Positions 1 to 9,088 are shown, numbered from the stretch's first letter. The stretch is 64,000 nucleotides of DNA from Microbacterium allomyrinae (GCF_020682705.1 NZ_JAGTTN010000004.1:248001-312000); one strand, 5' to 3'. Notes: generated by a model from the sequence alone, not told the origin. Numbers and translations: made by a program.

Positions 1-350
1 ACTGGGTCGAGGAGACCGCAGACCTGCACGTGCACCCGAACATCTCGGTCAAGGTGTCGGCGCTTCCCGGCTATTCGACGCAGCCCTTCCCGAACTACAA
101 CATCGAGAAGTACGTGCACGAGGTCGTCGACAAGATGGGTCCGGAGCGTGCGCACTTCGGCACCGACATCACCCGTCTGCTCGGCCACGGCCTGACCTGG
201 ACCGACACCGTCGAGCAGTTCACCAAGTACTACACGTTCTCGGCCGAGGAGCTCGACTGGATCATGGGCCGCGGCATCTGCAAGGTGCTTGACTGGGACA
301 TCCCCGAGACCGCCGGTGTCGGCGCGACCTCGGCGAAGGCGGAGAACTGA
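1..350 (+). CDS. Amidohydrolase family protein (C-terminal part, runs in from the left edge)
   Basis: The reading frame enters at base 3 and gives 115 residues before the stop, so the N-terminus lies outside the window. The piece contains HPNISVKVS, PERAHFGTDITRL and a helical C-terminus ending in GRGICKVLDWDIPE. This matches the last beta-strands and helices of the amidohydrolase-2 barrel (lactonases and nonoxidative decarboxylases), where the Asp of the FGTD/FGSD strand is catalytic. The stop is followed four bases later by the next start, so it is co-transcribed with the ThDP enzyme. Substrate is unknown; hydrolysis of a lactone or decarboxylation of an aromatic acid would suit the neighbourhood. 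The family call is firm, the reaction is not. Confidence 0.75.
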   Translation, partial: WVEETADLHVHPNISVKVSALPGYSTQPFPNYNIEKYVHEVVDKMGPERAHFGTDITRLLGHGLTWTDTVEQFTKYYTFSAEELDWIMGRGICKVLDWDIPETAGVGATSAKAEN

Positions 351-354
351 CCTC

Positions 355-2055
355 ATGACACAGACGTACGACGGCGGCGAGCTGCTCATCGACGCACTCA
401 CCGACCTCGGCGTCGACGTCGTCTTCAGCTCGCCGGGGTCCGAATGGGCCCCGGCGTGGGAGGCGTTCGCTCGTCGCCAAGAGGCCGGCGAGTCGGCGCC
501 CCGCTATCTGGATCTCACCCACGAGACGGTGGCAGTCGGCATGGCCACCGGCTACGGCCTCGTGACCCGTCGCGTGCAGGCCGTGCTGCTGCACGCGGCA
601 CCCGGACTCCTGCAGGGATCGATGGCCGTCCACGGCGCGCTCCTGGCCGGGGTCGGGATGGTCGTCGCCTCGTCGGAGTCGACCACCTACGGCGATGGTC
701 CGGGGCAGGACCCGGGCGGCCAGTGGTACCGCAACCTCTCGATCGTCGGCGGCACGCATCACGTCGCCCAGCCGTTCACGAAATGGTCCAACCAGGCGGC
801 ATCCGTGTCGACGCTGTACGAGCTCGTCAAGCGGTCGGGAGAGCTGGCCGATCGTCAGCCGACCGGGCCCGTCTACCTCAACGTGCCGCTCGAGGTGCTC
901 CTGGAGCCCGCCGAGAAGCCTGTCCGCAAGGATGTGGTGCTCCGCGGACGCCGCATGAGCGTTCCCGACGACATCGCGGCGGTCGCAGCGCTGCTCGCGG
1001 CCGCCGAGCGGCCGATCATCATCGTCGAGACCGCGGGCCGCGAGCCCGGTGGCTTCGAAGCGCTGCGTGCTCTCGCCGAAGACCTCGGGATCGGCGTGAT
1101 CGAGCCACAGTCGGCGGTGTGCGCGAACCTGCCCAAGACGAGCTCCATCCACCTGGGCTCGGAGTTGGATCCGCACGTCGACGAGGCCGACCTCATCCTG
1201 CTCATCAACTGCCGGGCGCCGTACTACCCGCCCAGCCGCAAGCCGGCCAAGGCCAAGACGGTCGTCATCGACGAGATCCCGCAGCGCCCGCACGTCGTGT
1301 ATCAGGTGCTCAACGCCGACCACTACCTCGAGGGGGCGCTGCCCGAGACGCTCGAGCAGCTGCGCCAGGCGACGCTGGAGCGCGCCGACGACTCGGCGAT
1401 CGCCGCACGCCGCGGCATCGCCGTCGCGGCGCACGACGCGTGGCAGGCGCAGACGGATGCCGCAGAGCAGCGCGCCGCGTCGGCCACCGGTGCGATCGAC
1501 CCGGTCGCGCTCGGCGTGGCCCTTCGCGACATCGCCCGCGCCGAGCAGGCCGTCATCGTGGACGAGACGATCACGCACGCCAGAGTGGTGCAGCGTCACG
1601 TCGGCTGGGACCGGCCCGACTCGTACTTCTACGTGCAGGGCGGGCTCGGCCAGGGCATCGCGGTGGCGCTCGGCGTCAAGCTCGCCGTCCAGGACGGGTT
1701 CGTCATCCTCACCATCGGCGACGGCGCGTTCCTCTACAACCCGATCGTGCAGTCGCTGCTCGCGTCCAGGGATATCGGGCTTCCGCTGCTCATCGTCATC
1801 TTCAACAACAAGAAGTACCTGTCGATGAAGATGAACCACCTGCGGTTCTACCCCGAGGGATCCGCCGTGCAGACGCAGAACCACCTCGGTGTCGACCTGT
1901 CGACGCAGCCCGAGCTGTCGGCCTTCGCTGCACCGTTCGATATGTTTCATGCCGCCGTCGACGACCCCGCCGCGCTCGCCTCGGTGCTCGCCGACGCGAC
2001 CGCCGCCGTCAAGGGCGGAACGACCGCCGTCGTCAACGTCGCGGTCTCGCGCTGA
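355..2055 (+). CDS. Thiamine diphosphate-dependent enzyme, acetolactate synthase/benzoylformate decarboxylase-like
   Basis: This 566-residue protein has the three-domain ThDP layout: a Pyr domain (about 1-170) with the activating Glu57 in the motif THETVAVGMATGYG, a middle domain (about 190-330) and a PP domain (about 375-540) with the cofactor motif GDGAFLYNP starting near residue 456 and ending in NN near 484. Length is normal for the family. ATG at 355 is chosen because it follows the upstream stop closely and begins right before the Pyr domain. The family cleaves or joins C-C bonds next to a keto group; here it is probably a 2-keto acid decarboxylase or carboligase of the same pathway as the amidohydrolase and the Ldh2 dehydrogenase. 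Substrate is inference. Confidence 0.88.
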   Translation: MTQTYDGGELLIDALTDLGVDVVFSSPGSEWAPAWEAFARRQEAGESAPRYLDLTHETVAVGMATGYGLVTRRVQAVLLHAAPGLLQGSMAVHGALLAGVGMVVASSESTTYGDGPGQDPGGQWYRNLSIVGGTHHVAQPFTKWSNQAASVSTLYELVKRSGELADRQPTGPVYLNVPLEVLLEPAEKPVRKDVVLRGRRMSVPDDIAAVAALLAAAERPIIIVETAGREPGGFEALRALAEDLGIGVIEPQSAVCANLPKTSSIHLGSELDPHVDEADLILLINCRAPYYPPSRKPAKAKTVVIDEIPQRPHVVYQVLNADHYLEGALPETLEQLRQATLERADDSAIAARRGIAVAAHDAWQAQTDAAEQRAASATGAIDPVALGVALRDIARAEQAVIVDETITHARVVQRHVGWDRPDSYFYVQGGLGQGIAVALGVKLAVQDGFVILTIGDGAFLYNPIVQSLLASRDIGLPLLIVIFNNKKYLSMKMNHLRFYPEGSAVQTQNHLGVDLSTQPELSAFAAPFDMFHAAVDDPAALASVLADATAAVKGGTTAVVNVAVSR

Positions 2056-2061
2056 GCCCGG

Positions 2062-2091
2062 AGCGGGCCGGCAGTCAGCGGCCGGCCCGCT
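2062..2091 (+). terminator. GC hairpin between the ThDP enzyme and Ldh2 genes
   Basis: Perfect 11-bp inverted repeat AGCGGGCCGGC / GCCGGCCCGCT with an 8-nt loop, starting seven bases after the stop. There is no run of T after the stem and the next gene follows within 35 bases on the same strand, so it is more likely an attenuator or mRNA-stabilising stem than a full stop. Confidence 0.5.
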
Positions 2092-2125
2092 TCGTCCCTT
2101 CGTTCACCGATCCGAAAGCAGTCCC

Positions 2126-3163
2126 ATGCCCGTCACCGTTTCGCCCGCCGCCCTCGAGGGCTTCATCCGCGACATCTTCCAGGCTGCGGGTGTCAGCCCC
2201 GCCGACGCCGCGGCCGCCGCCCCGTCGTTCGTGTGGGCGAGCCTGCGCGGCGTCGACTCGCACGGCATCTCGCGCGTGCCGCGCTACGTCGAGATGTTCG
2301 GCTCGGGCGTCGCGAACCCGACCCCCGACATCACGGTCGCCGACACCGCACCCGGTGTCGCCGTGGTCGATGCCGATTTCGCTCCCGGGCCCGTCGCGCT
2401 CACCCGCGCGGCCGACATCGGGATCGAGAAGGCCAAGGCCCAGGGCGTGGCGATCGTATCGGTGCGCAACACCGTGCACACCGGCGCCATCGGCTACTAC
2501 GTGTCGCGCATCGCCGACGCCGGGCTGGTCGGCATCGGCATCGCTGCAGGGTCTCCGATGATGTCGTACGAGGGTGCCGTCGGCGCCTCGGTGGCGACGA
2601 GCCCGCTCGCCGTCGCCGTCCCCGGCACCGGTGCCCACGCACCCGTCCTGCTCGACATGGCGAGCTCGCTCATCGCGCTGGGCAAGATCGCGCAGTACAA
2701 GCGCGAGGGCAAGCCCCTGCCCGAAGGTGCCGCGACGACAGCCGACGGCACGCCCACCACCGATCCCGAGCTCGCGAAGATCCCGACGCCGCTGGGCGGT
2801 CCGAAGGGCTCGGGCCTCTCGCTCGTCTTCGAACTGCTGACCTCGGTGCTGGTCGCAGCGCCCATTCTGACGAGCTACCACGCGGGCCAGAAGAAGCACC
2901 GCCAGAACGCGACGCTCATCGTGATCGACCCGTCGGCGTTCGGTTCCGCCGAAGAGTTCGCGGCGAACGTCGATGCCACGATCGATACGATCCACGGCCT
3001 TCCCAAGGCCGAGGGCGTCGACCGGATCCTCGTCCCGGGCGAGCGCAGCGCCGAGACGCTCGCGGCGCGCTCGGATGCCGGCATCCCCGTCGGCGACAAG
3101 CTGTGGGCCGAGCTCGTCGAGGCCGCCGGCACCCTCGGCGTCGCGGTTCCCGAAGCGGCCTGA
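2126..3163 (+). CDS. Ldh2/malate-L-lactate (sulfolactate) dehydrogenase family oxidoreductase
   Basis: 345 residues of the NAD(P)-dependent Ldh2 family, which is unrelated to Rossmann-type lactate dehydrogenases. Family blocks are visible: RGVDSHGISRVPRYVEM near residue 40, the catalytic-His block VRNTVHTGAIGYY near 115, and LGGPKGSGLSLVFELL near 225. The enzyme oxidises a 2-hydroxy acid to the 2-keto acid or the reverse. This would feed or drain the neighbouring ThDP enzyme, which acts on 2-keto acids. ATG at 2126 is the first start after the intergenic hairpin. It is followed three bases after its stop by the next gene. Confidence 0.88.
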   Translation: MPVTVSPAALEGFIRDIFQAAGVSPADAAAAAPSFVWASLRGVDSHGISRVPRYVEMFGSGVANPTPDITVADTAPGVAVVDADFAPGPVALTRAADIGIEKAKAQGVAIVSVRNTVHTGAIGYYVSRIADAGLVGIGIAAGSPMMSYEGAVGASVATSPLAVAVPGTGAHAPVLLDMASSLIALGKIAQYKREGKPLPEGAATTADGTPTTDPELAKIPTPLGGPKGSGLSLVFELLTSVLVAAPILTSYHAGQKKHRQNATLIVIDPSAFGSAEEFAANVDATIDTIHGLPKAEGVDRILVPGERSAETLAARSDAGIPVGDKLWAELVEAAGTLGVAVPEAA

Positions 3164-3166
3164 CTC

Positions 3167-4108
3167 GTGGCCCGGCGCTGGGTGCTTCCCGAGTACGGCG
3201 GGATCGATGCGCTCGTGCTCATCGACGTCGCGGTGCCTCAGCCCGCCCGGGGCGAGGTCACGATCACGGTCACGGCGGCGGGTGTGAACCCGTCCGATGC
3301 CAAGGCCCTCACCGGGGGCTGGAATGCCGACCCGGCGCTGCTGCCGCTCGCGATCGGCCAGGAGGTCGCCGGTGTCGTCACCGCGATCGGCCCGGACACG
3401 ACGATCGCGTCGGGAGCCGTGGCAGTGGGCGACCGAGTCGTGGCCTTCAAGGTCGCGGGCGGCTTCGCGACCGAGCTCACGGTGCCCGCGGGCGACGTCT
3501 TCGCGCTGCCGGACTCGATCGACGACACGGCGGCGGCGGGCATCCTGCACGTGGGTGTCGTCGCCAGCGAACTCCTCCATCTCTCGGGCGCAGCGGATGG
3601 CGAGACGCTCCTCGTGCACGGCGGCTCGGGCTCAGTGGGATCCCTCGTCGTCCAACTCGCCCGGCGCGCCGGGATCCGGGTGATCGCCACCGGTTCCCCC
3701 GCGAATCAGGCCAAGCTCCGGGCGCTCGGCGCAGAGCCGACGACGTACGGCGACGGTCTCGCCGATCGGGCCCTCACCCTCGCCCCCGGCGGGTTCGACG
3801 GCGCGATCGATGCGGCCGGCACCGACGAGGCGCTCGCGGTGTCGCTCGAGCTCGTCGCCGATCCGACACGCGTCGCGACACTCGCGCCGGGCCCGAAGGC
3901 GCGCGATGCCGGAGTGAGGATCTCTGCCGGCGCTGCGCCCGCGAGCATCGCATTCCGGATGCCGCAGCGTCCGGTCGTTCTCGCGCTCGCCGCATCGGGC
4001 GAGCTCACCCTGCCGATCGCGAAGACCTTCCCGCTCACCCAGGCGCCCGACGCGCTGCGCCTGGTCGCCACCGGCCATCCGGGCGGCAAGGTCGTGCTCC
4101 TGTCCTAG
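3167..4108 (+). CDS. Zinc-independent alcohol dehydrogenase/quinone oxidoreductase-like protein
   Basis: 313 residues with GTG start. The N-terminal GroES-like part contains AAGVNPSDAKALTGGW, typical of the QOR branch, and the Rossmann part has LLVHGGSGSVGSLVVQLARRAG near residue 150 for NAD(P)H binding. The cysteine and histidine cluster of the zinc-dependent branch is absent, so it should be a zinc-free NAD(P)H-dependent reductase. It is the last gene of the forward operon; the next gene is on the opposite strand. Reduction of an enone or quinone intermediate is plausible but not proven. Confidence 0.85.
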   Translation: MARRWVLPEYGGIDALVLIDVAVPQPARGEVTITVTAAGVNPSDAKALTGGWNADPALLPLAIGQEVAGVVTAIGPDTTIASGAVAVGDRVVAFKVAGGFATELTVPAGDVFALPDSIDDTAAAGILHVGVVASELLHLSGAADGETLLVHGGSGSVGSLVVQLARRAGIRVIATGSPANQAKLRALGAEPTTYGDGLADRALTLAPGGFDGAIDAAGTDEALAVSLELVADPTRVATLAPGPKARDAGVRISAGAAPASIAFRMPQRPVVLALAASGELTLPIAKTFPLTQAPDALRLVATGHPGGKVVLLS

Positions 4109-4138
4109 CGGTCCTCCCCGCGCGCCGAGCCGCCCGTG

Positions 4139-4642
4139 TCACTGAGCAGGCAGGCATCCGCCGTCGCGAATGAATCCGCCGAGCTCGACGCTCACCGCGG
4201 TCTGGTCCACCTGTCCGAACACGCACCCGCCCGCGACCGCGGCGCCGAATGCGTAGGCGCGCGCATCGCCGTGCAGCTGCACGGAGCCCTCCACACCGGC
4301 ATCGGTGATCGCCGAAGTCACCGACTCCTCCGTCAGTGCGGAACGGTCGAGGCCTTGGAGAGCCGTCGCGACGGCGGCCGCGAGATCCGCGTTCGCGGCC
4401 TGGTCGGCGGCATCCATCTCGAACCGTTCGCGATAGACGTCGTTCTGCGCCATCGCCGCATCGGGGTCGTAGGGTGCGCATTCCGGTGGCAATTCGACGC
4501 CGGGCTGTTCGGGGCACGCGTACTGCGGGGTCGCAGACGCCGAGCCGGCGACGGAGCCGGGGGCGCCCTGCGGTGCGATGGCGCAGCCGGCGAGCAGGAG
4601 CACGGCGCCGGTGAGGGCGGCCACGGGGGTGCGACGTCGCAT
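4139..4642 (-). CDS. Small secreted lipoprotein of unknown function
   Basis: 167 residues with a lipoprotein signal peptide: RRR, a hydrophobic stretch and the lipobox LLLAGC with Cys20 as the lipidated residue. The mature part has four further Cys (42, 55, 141 and 163), which could form disulfides outside the cell. I recognise no domain. The upstream region carries GAGGAG as ribosome binding site and a TAGGTT -10-like box (4697-4702, reverse strand), so it is probably its own transcription unit, convergent with the forward operon. Confidence 0.75.
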   Translation of the reverse strand: MRRRTPVAALTGAVLLLAGCAIAPQGAPGSVAGSASATPQYACPEQPGVELPPECAPYDPDAAMAQNDVYRERFEMDAADQAANADLAAAVATALQGLDRSALTEESVTSAITDAGVEGSVQLHGDARAYAFGAAVAGGCVFGQVDQTAVSVELGGFIRDGGCLPAQ

Positions 4643-4751
4643 GCGTCTCCTCGAAGAAGGCGGATGGGCCCGGGCAGCTCCCGGAGCGCTCCTCAGAACC
4701 TAACCGAGCCGCCCCTCCCGCCGATGTCCCCTCTTCGGTCGACAGCGGTGC

Positions 4752-5189
4752 TCAGCGCCCGCCCATCGCGTCTTCGGTGGTCAGATGCTCGACGGTCTTG
4801 CCGGTGTCGCCGAAGGTTCGCGTCACGAACGCCTGCGGGTAGATCCAGAGGATGCGCATCGGCACGTCGCCGGTGTTCTGATAGCGGTGGAAGACGCCTG
4901 CCTTGACGTAGGCGGTGTCGTCCTTGGTGAGATCGCGACGCAGGATGCCGTCCGCCGCGTCCTTGCCCCCTTCGTGGACCTCGACGAACCCGTCTCCTTC
5001 GAGGATCAGCACCTGCTCGTCGCAGTTGTGGGAGTGCAGCGGTGCGCCCGCGCCGACCGGGTAGACGCTGATGCCGGTGGCCAGGTCGTTCTCGCCGCCG
5101 CTCGTCTCGGTCGTGATCAAGGGCCACGTCTTCACGGCGCCGCCCCGGTCGAGGACCTCGATCTCACGGAAGATCCGGATCGTCGTCAT
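4752..5189 (-). CDS. Cupin-domain protein
   Basis: 145 residues forming a single cupin barrel. Motif 1 is PLHSHNCDEQVLILEGDG, supplying the two His and one Glu metal ligands, and motif 2 supplies the last His in AGVFHRYQNTG. The start ATG overlaps the stop of the rhamnosidase gene by four bases, so the two are translationally coupled. Single-domain cupins of this type are often isomerases, dioxygenases or sugar-binding proteins. Coupling with a rhamnosidase suggests a role in handling the released sugar or aglycone, which is inference. Confidence 0.85.
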   Translation of the reverse strand: MTTIRIFREIEVLDRGGAVKTWPLITTETSGGENDLATGISVYPVGAGAPLHSHNCDEQVLILEGDGFVEVHEGGKDAADGILRRDLTKDDTAYVKAGVFHRYQNTGDVPMRILWIYPQAFVTRTFGDTGKTVEHLTTEDAMGGR

Positions 5190-8005
5190 GCTGTTCCTTT
5201 CGAGTGGGGGCCGCTCGCCAGTGCGTCCGACACGGCGTCGAGCGTCGCCCGATCGGCGAAGACGAGGGCGTCACGGATGCTGCGACCCGGGGTGTACAGG
5301 GCGTTCGCGGTGACGGCACCCGCGAGGAAGCGGTTGGGTCGCGCGGCGAGAGCGGCGAAGAACGCTCGGTGGGCCTCCGCGTCGTCGGCGAGCTCGGCCA
5401 TCGACGAGTCGAGCGTGACGGGCCGGCACGGGGGAGCGGCATCCGGCTGGTCGATCGTCCAGCTGTGCGATCCGGAGCCGACCTCGAACCGCCGGCCGTC
5501 GGGCAGCTCGATGAGACCCGTCGTGTTCGGGGGGATGACGGCGTGGACGCGTACGGTGCCGTCGACGCGCTCCCACCCCGACTCGGCCGGTCCGTACGGG
5601 GTCTCATGGCGGGCCGACGCGCGACCCAACCGGGCGAGCGGGTGCGGCGCGATGCGGACGAGCCGGTAGCCGGGCGCAGCGGCGGAGAGTCCCGCGACAT
5701 CGGCGTGCAGCCAGGCGGCGACCGATCCGAGCGCGACGTGGTTGAACGACACCATCGCGCCGGGGTTCAACGACCCGTCGGGCGTGAGACCGTCCCAGCG
5801 CTCCCACACCGTGGTCGCGCCGACCGTCACCGGGTACAGCCACGAGGGCGCCTCGGTCTGGAAGAGCAGGCGCTCGGCGGCGTCCACGTGACCGGTCGCC
5901 GTGAGAGCCTGCGCGACGACCGCGGTCCCGACGAGACCGGTCGCGATGCGGTAGCCGTCGCGTCGGACGACGAACGCGAGCCGGTCGCCGAGCCGTCGGC
6001 GCAGCTGCGGATCCTCGACGAGGTCGAAGGCGATGGTCAGTGCGTAGGCGGTCTGGGTGTCGCACATCATGCGTCCCGACGCGGTGACGAATGCAGCGAC
6101 GAAGGCACGGCGCGATGCCTCTGCGGCCGCCTCGAACCGGTCGGCGTCGGCGTGGTGACCGAGCCCGCGGGCGATGTCGGAGGTCAGCCGGAGCGTCCGC
6201 ACGAGATACGCGGTCGCCACGATGTCGGTGTCGGTGCGCCCGCGCGACGGAGCGTTGGGCGGCGCGTTCGGGTCGAGCCAGTCGGCGAGCTGACGTCCGC
6301 TCGTCCAGAGGCCCTCGTCATCGACGTGCGACAGCACGAGGTCGGACCACGCGCGCATGCCGGGATAGAACTCGGCGAGCACGCTCGCATCCCCCGAGCT
6401 GTCGGCCAGCACCCGCGGCACGATCGCGATCGCGTCGCCCCACGCCGCGACCGGGCCGCGGTCGCTGAAACCGGGCACCACGTCGGGCGCGAACAGCGGT
6501 ACGAGGCCGTTGAGGCGGCGCTGCTCGAGCGCCAGGTCGCGCAGCCACGACCGGAGGAACGCGTGGCAGTCGTACAGGAACTCCGCGGTCGGTGCGAACA
6601 GCTGGGTATCGCCCGTCCACCCGAGCCGTTCATCGCGCTGCGGACAGTCCTGCGGCACGGCCAGATAGTTGCCGCGCAGCGTCCAGACGACGTTCTCGTG
6701 GAACCGCTCCAGCAGCGGATCGGATGCCTCGAACCAGCCGGTCCGGCGCAGATCGCTGCCGAGCACGACCGCTTCGACGGCATCCGGCTCGAATTCGCCG
6801 GGCCACCCCTCGATGTCGGCGTAGCGGAAGCCGTGGAACGTGAAGGAGGGCTCGAAGACCTCGGACTCGCCGCCGGCGAGCGTGAACGAGTCGGTCGCCG
6901 AGGCGCGCCGCAGCGGCCGCAGGGCGAGCTCGGCGCCGTCGTCGAACGACCCTTCCAGCACCTCGGCGTGGCGAATCGTGATGACCGTGCCGGCGGGGCC
7001 CTGCACGCGCAGCCGCAGGCGGCCGACGATGTTCTGGCCGAAGTCCAGCAGGATGCGCCCCGAGCCGGTGCGTGACACGGCGAGCACCGGCATCCGCTCG
7101 ATCTCGCGCACCGGAGGTGCCATGCGGGCTTCGAGGGCGGGCAGTGGTTCGTGGATGACGGATGCCGCGGCCCACGTCGAATCGTCGAAGCCCGGCCTGT
7201 CCCACCGTGGGACGGCGCGGCGGGCATCGACGTGCTCACCGGCGTAGATTCCGCTGTCGACGATCGGACCGGTGCCGCTCGCGCGCCATCCCTCACCCGT
7301 CGCGACGGTGCGGACGCTGCCGTCCTCGAACTCGAGACGCAGCTGCGCCAGTGCGCGGGGCTGATCGCCGTAGAAGCGGCGCGGCTCGGTGAGCACGTGG
7401 TATTCCTCGGTGTACCAGGCGCCTGCGAGCGAGATCCCGAGAGCGTTCTCGCCCTCGCGGACCAGCGAGGTGACGTCGGAGGTCTCGTAGACGAGACGCT
7501 CGCGGTAGCTGGTCCATCCCGGTGTGAGCACGAGGTCGTCGACCGGCTCGCCGTTGAGCGTCGCGTCCGCCGCTCCGAGCGCGCTCCAGTGCAGCGTCGC
7601 GCTGCGCAGCGGCGCATCGACGCGGAACACCGTGCGCAGCAGCACCGGCTGAGCCGGCCTCTCGGGATCGGCGAGGGCGATGGGCTTCGCGACCCACTCG
7701 GCGGCGAAGGCCGCCCACACCGCGAGAGGCTCGCTCCACTCGGTCTCGTCGCCGTCGGTCGACCCGGCGCGCACCCTCACCTCGGTGCGCTCGCCCGCCG
7801 CCATCGCCGCGAACGGCCATGCCACCAGCACGCTGTCGTCGCCTTCTCGACGCACGAGTTCGTCGCCGCGGCGGAGTTCGGACCACGCCTGGCGCCAGCC
7901 CGGGCGGTCGGATTCGACGGTCCACGAGAGGCGGGGCGTCGGGGTCGCGACGGCGGGGGAGTCGGTGCGCAGCTCGGCAGCGAGCCGCGTGATCAGTGCG
8001 GGCAC
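5186..8005 (-). CDS. Alpha-L-rhamnosidase, glycoside hydrolase family 78
   Basis: 939 residues, usual length for GH78. An N-terminal fibronectin-like sandwich (PALITRLAAELRTDSP, RLSWTVESD) is followed by the rhamnosidase N domain, then the (alpha/alpha)6 barrel. The active-site signature DCPQRDERLGWTGD lies near residues 452-465, and the barrel end has WERWDGLTPDGS and SFNHVALGSVAAWL. It removes terminal alpha-L-rhamnose from plant glycosides or polysaccharides. No signal peptide is visible, so it acts on imported oligosaccharides or glycosides. GTG start at 8005 is supported by a -10 box TAACGT six bases upstream, implying a leaderless message. The cupin gene overlaps its end. Confidence 0.93.
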   Translation of the reverse strand: MPALITRLAAELRTDSPAVATPTPRLSWTVESDRPGWRQAWSELRRGDELVRREGDDSVLVAWPFAAMAAGERTEVRVRAGSTDGDETEWSEPLAVWAAFAAEWVAKPIALADPERPAQPVLLRTVFRVDAPLRSATLHWSALGAADATLNGEPVDDLVLTPGWTSYRERLVYETSDVTSLVREGENALGISLAGAWYTEEYHVLTEPRRFYGDQPRALAQLRLEFEDGSVRTVATGEGWRASGTGPIVDSGIYAGEHVDARRAVPRWDRPGFDDSTWAAASVIHEPLPALEARMAPPVREIERMPVLAVSRTGSGRILLDFGQNIVGRLRLRVQGPAGTVITIRHAEVLEGSFDDGAELALRPLRRASATDSFTLAGGESEVFEPSFTFHGFRYADIEGWPGEFEPDAVEAVVLGSDLRRTGWFEASDPLLERFHENVVWTLRGNYLAVPQDCPQRDERLGWTGDTQLFAPTAEFLYDCHAFLRSWLRDLALEQRRLNGLVPLFAPDVVPGFSDRGPVAAWGDAIAIVPRVLADSSGDASVLAEFYPGMRAWSDLVLSHVDDEGLWTSGRQLADWLDPNAPPNAPSRGRTDTDIVATAYLVRTLRLTSDIARGLGHHADADRFEAAAEASRRAFVAAFVTASGRMMCDTQTAYALTIAFDLVEDPQLRRRLGDRLAFVVRRDGYRIATGLVGTAVVAQALTATGHVDAAERLLFQTEAPSWLYPVTVGATTVWERWDGLTPDGSLNPGAMVSFNHVALGSVAAWLHADVAGLSAAAPGYRLVRIAPHPLARLGRASARHETPYGPAESGWERVDGTVRVHAVIPPNTTGLIELPDGRRFEVGSGSHSWTIDQPDAAPPCRPVTLDSSMAELADDAEAHRAFFAALAARPNRFLAGAVTANALYTPGRSIRDALVFADRATLDAVSDALASGPHSKGTA

Positions 8006-8011
8006 GTTCCC

Positions 8012-8017
8012 ACGTTA
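8012..8017 (-). promoter_or_regulatory. -10 box of a probable leaderless promoter for the rhamnosidase gene
   Basis: TAACGT on the reverse strand lies six bases before the GTG start codon at 8005. In actinobacteria a TANNNT box 6-7 bases before a start codon marks leaderless mRNA. No good -35 element is visible. Confidence 0.45.
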
Positions 8018-8136
8018 GGTCGAGCCGCGGTTCGCGACCTGCACGCTCACGTTGCGCGCCGGACACTCCTTCCCCTCTCGCCGGGCGCCTACTCTCACCG
8101 GAGGATTCCCTGTTCCACGCACCCCGAGGAGGACTC

Positions 8137-8721
8137 ATGCGACTGGATGTCATCCCGCGCGAAGACATGTCGGCACGTCAGAGCGAGCTCGCCGACCGCA
8201 TCATCGCCAAACGCGGCAAGATCGGCGGCCCGTTCAAGGTCTGGCTGCACTCGCCCGAGCTCTGCGACCGGGTCGAGGCGCTCGGCGCGTTCGTGCGATT
8301 CGACTGCAGCATGCCCGAACGCATCCGCGAGTACGCGCTGCTGGTCGCCTCGCGAAACTTCGACGCGCAGTTCTCGTGGAACTCGCATATCGACAAGGCC
8401 ATCGAGACCGGCGTGCCCGCCGAGGCGGTCGCCGCCCTCGCGAACAACGAGCGACCGGACTTCGGCGACGACGTCGAGCTTCAGACGTTCCACGACTTCG
8501 CGGTGGAACTGCTCACCGAGCACTTCGTGTCGGACGAGACGTTCGCGCGCCTGAAGGCGGTGTTCACGGACCAGCAGATCGTCGACGCGATCGGGCTGCT
8601 CGGCAACTTCACGCTGCTGTCGATGTGCCTCAACACCTTCCAGGTCGATCTGCAGGAGGGCCGCCGGCCTCCGTTCCCCGACGTCCTCGGCTACGCGAAG
8701 GTCGCCCCCGCGACCGCGTGA
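8137..8721 (+). CDS. Carboxymuconolactone decarboxylase (CMD/AhpD-like) family protein
   Basis: 194 residues, all-helical CMD fold. The core block REYALLVASRNFDAQFSW and HIDKAIETGVPAEAVAAL matches the family helix pair, but there is no Cys-X-X-Cys pair, so it is not an AhpD-type peroxidase. Family members decarboxylate gamma-carboxymuconolactone or act in related aromatic routes. ATG at 8137 has a strong GAGGAGG ribosome binding site, and a TACTCT -10-like box lies at 8090-8095. It is divergent from the rhamnosidase. A role in aromatic catabolism is consistent with the rest of the window but unproven. Confidence 0.82.
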   Translation: MRLDVIPREDMSARQSELADRIIAKRGKIGGPFKVWLHSPELCDRVEALGAFVRFDCSMPERIREYALLVASRNFDAQFSWNSHIDKAIETGVPAEAVAALANNERPDFGDDVELQTFHDFAVELLTEHFVSDETFARLKAVFTDQQIVDAIGLLGNFTLLSMCLNTFQVDLQEGRRPPFPDVLGYAKVAPATA

Positions 8722-8737
8722 CGGCAGCCCCGCCGAG

Positions 8738-8839
8738 ATGAGCATGCCGGGTGTGAGCACTCCTGCGGCGCCGGCCGTCGACGACTGGCGGTGCATCGAC
8801 GATCCGTGCCCGTTCTGCAGCGGTGCCGAGACCGACTGA
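8738..8839 (+). CDS. Candidate 33-residue peptide with a CPFC motif
   Basis: A short frame encodes MSMPGVSTPAAPAVDDWRC then IDDPCPFCSGAETD. It starts 16 bases after the CMD gene and stops 30 bases before a perfect terminator, so it would be the last cistron of that transcript. Three Cys in the last 15 residues, two as CPFC, resemble a metal or redox site. The ribosome binding site is weak (CGCCGAG). The evidence is context and composition only; it could be chance, and no family is recognised. Confidence 0.35.
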   Translation: MSMPGVSTPAAPAVDDWRCIDDPCPFCSGAETD

Positions 8840-8869
8840 CGACCCGCGCCGACCTGTTCGGCGACCCCA

Positions 8870-8908
8870 GACGAAGACCCCGTCCTCCCCGAGGACGGGG
8901 TCTTCGTC
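8870..8908 (+). terminator. Strong bidirectional hairpin terminator
   Basis: Perfect 18-bp inverted repeat GACGAAGACCCCGTCCTC / GAGGACGGGGTCTTCGTC with a 3-nt CCC loop. It ends the CMD (and candidate peptide) transcript and insulates the downstream ABC importer. There is no long T tract, as is common in this GC range. Confidence 0.75.
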
Positions 8909-9088
8909 ATGCCTCGGCGACCCCTCGCGAACCGGCTCGTGTCGAGGCGGCGTCCTGTGCACGGTTATGTTGACTTCTTGTGGATCCCGGCTCCGACGTG
9001 CGCGGGTTAGCGTCGGGAGAACTCCCCGCGACAGCTCCACGGCCGTGCGGGGATCCCACCCGGAGTGTCAGACGCGAGGAGGCGTCCC

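Noticed and set aside
262..1950. Long open frame on the reverse strand opposite the ThDP enzyme
   Set aside because: Arg/His/Asp-rich low-complexity translation without any family pattern; it mirrors the GC-rich third positions of the real gene. The same holds for 2075-3619, 11395-13593, 31937-33541, 33249-35249 and 57842-60295 on the reverse strand.
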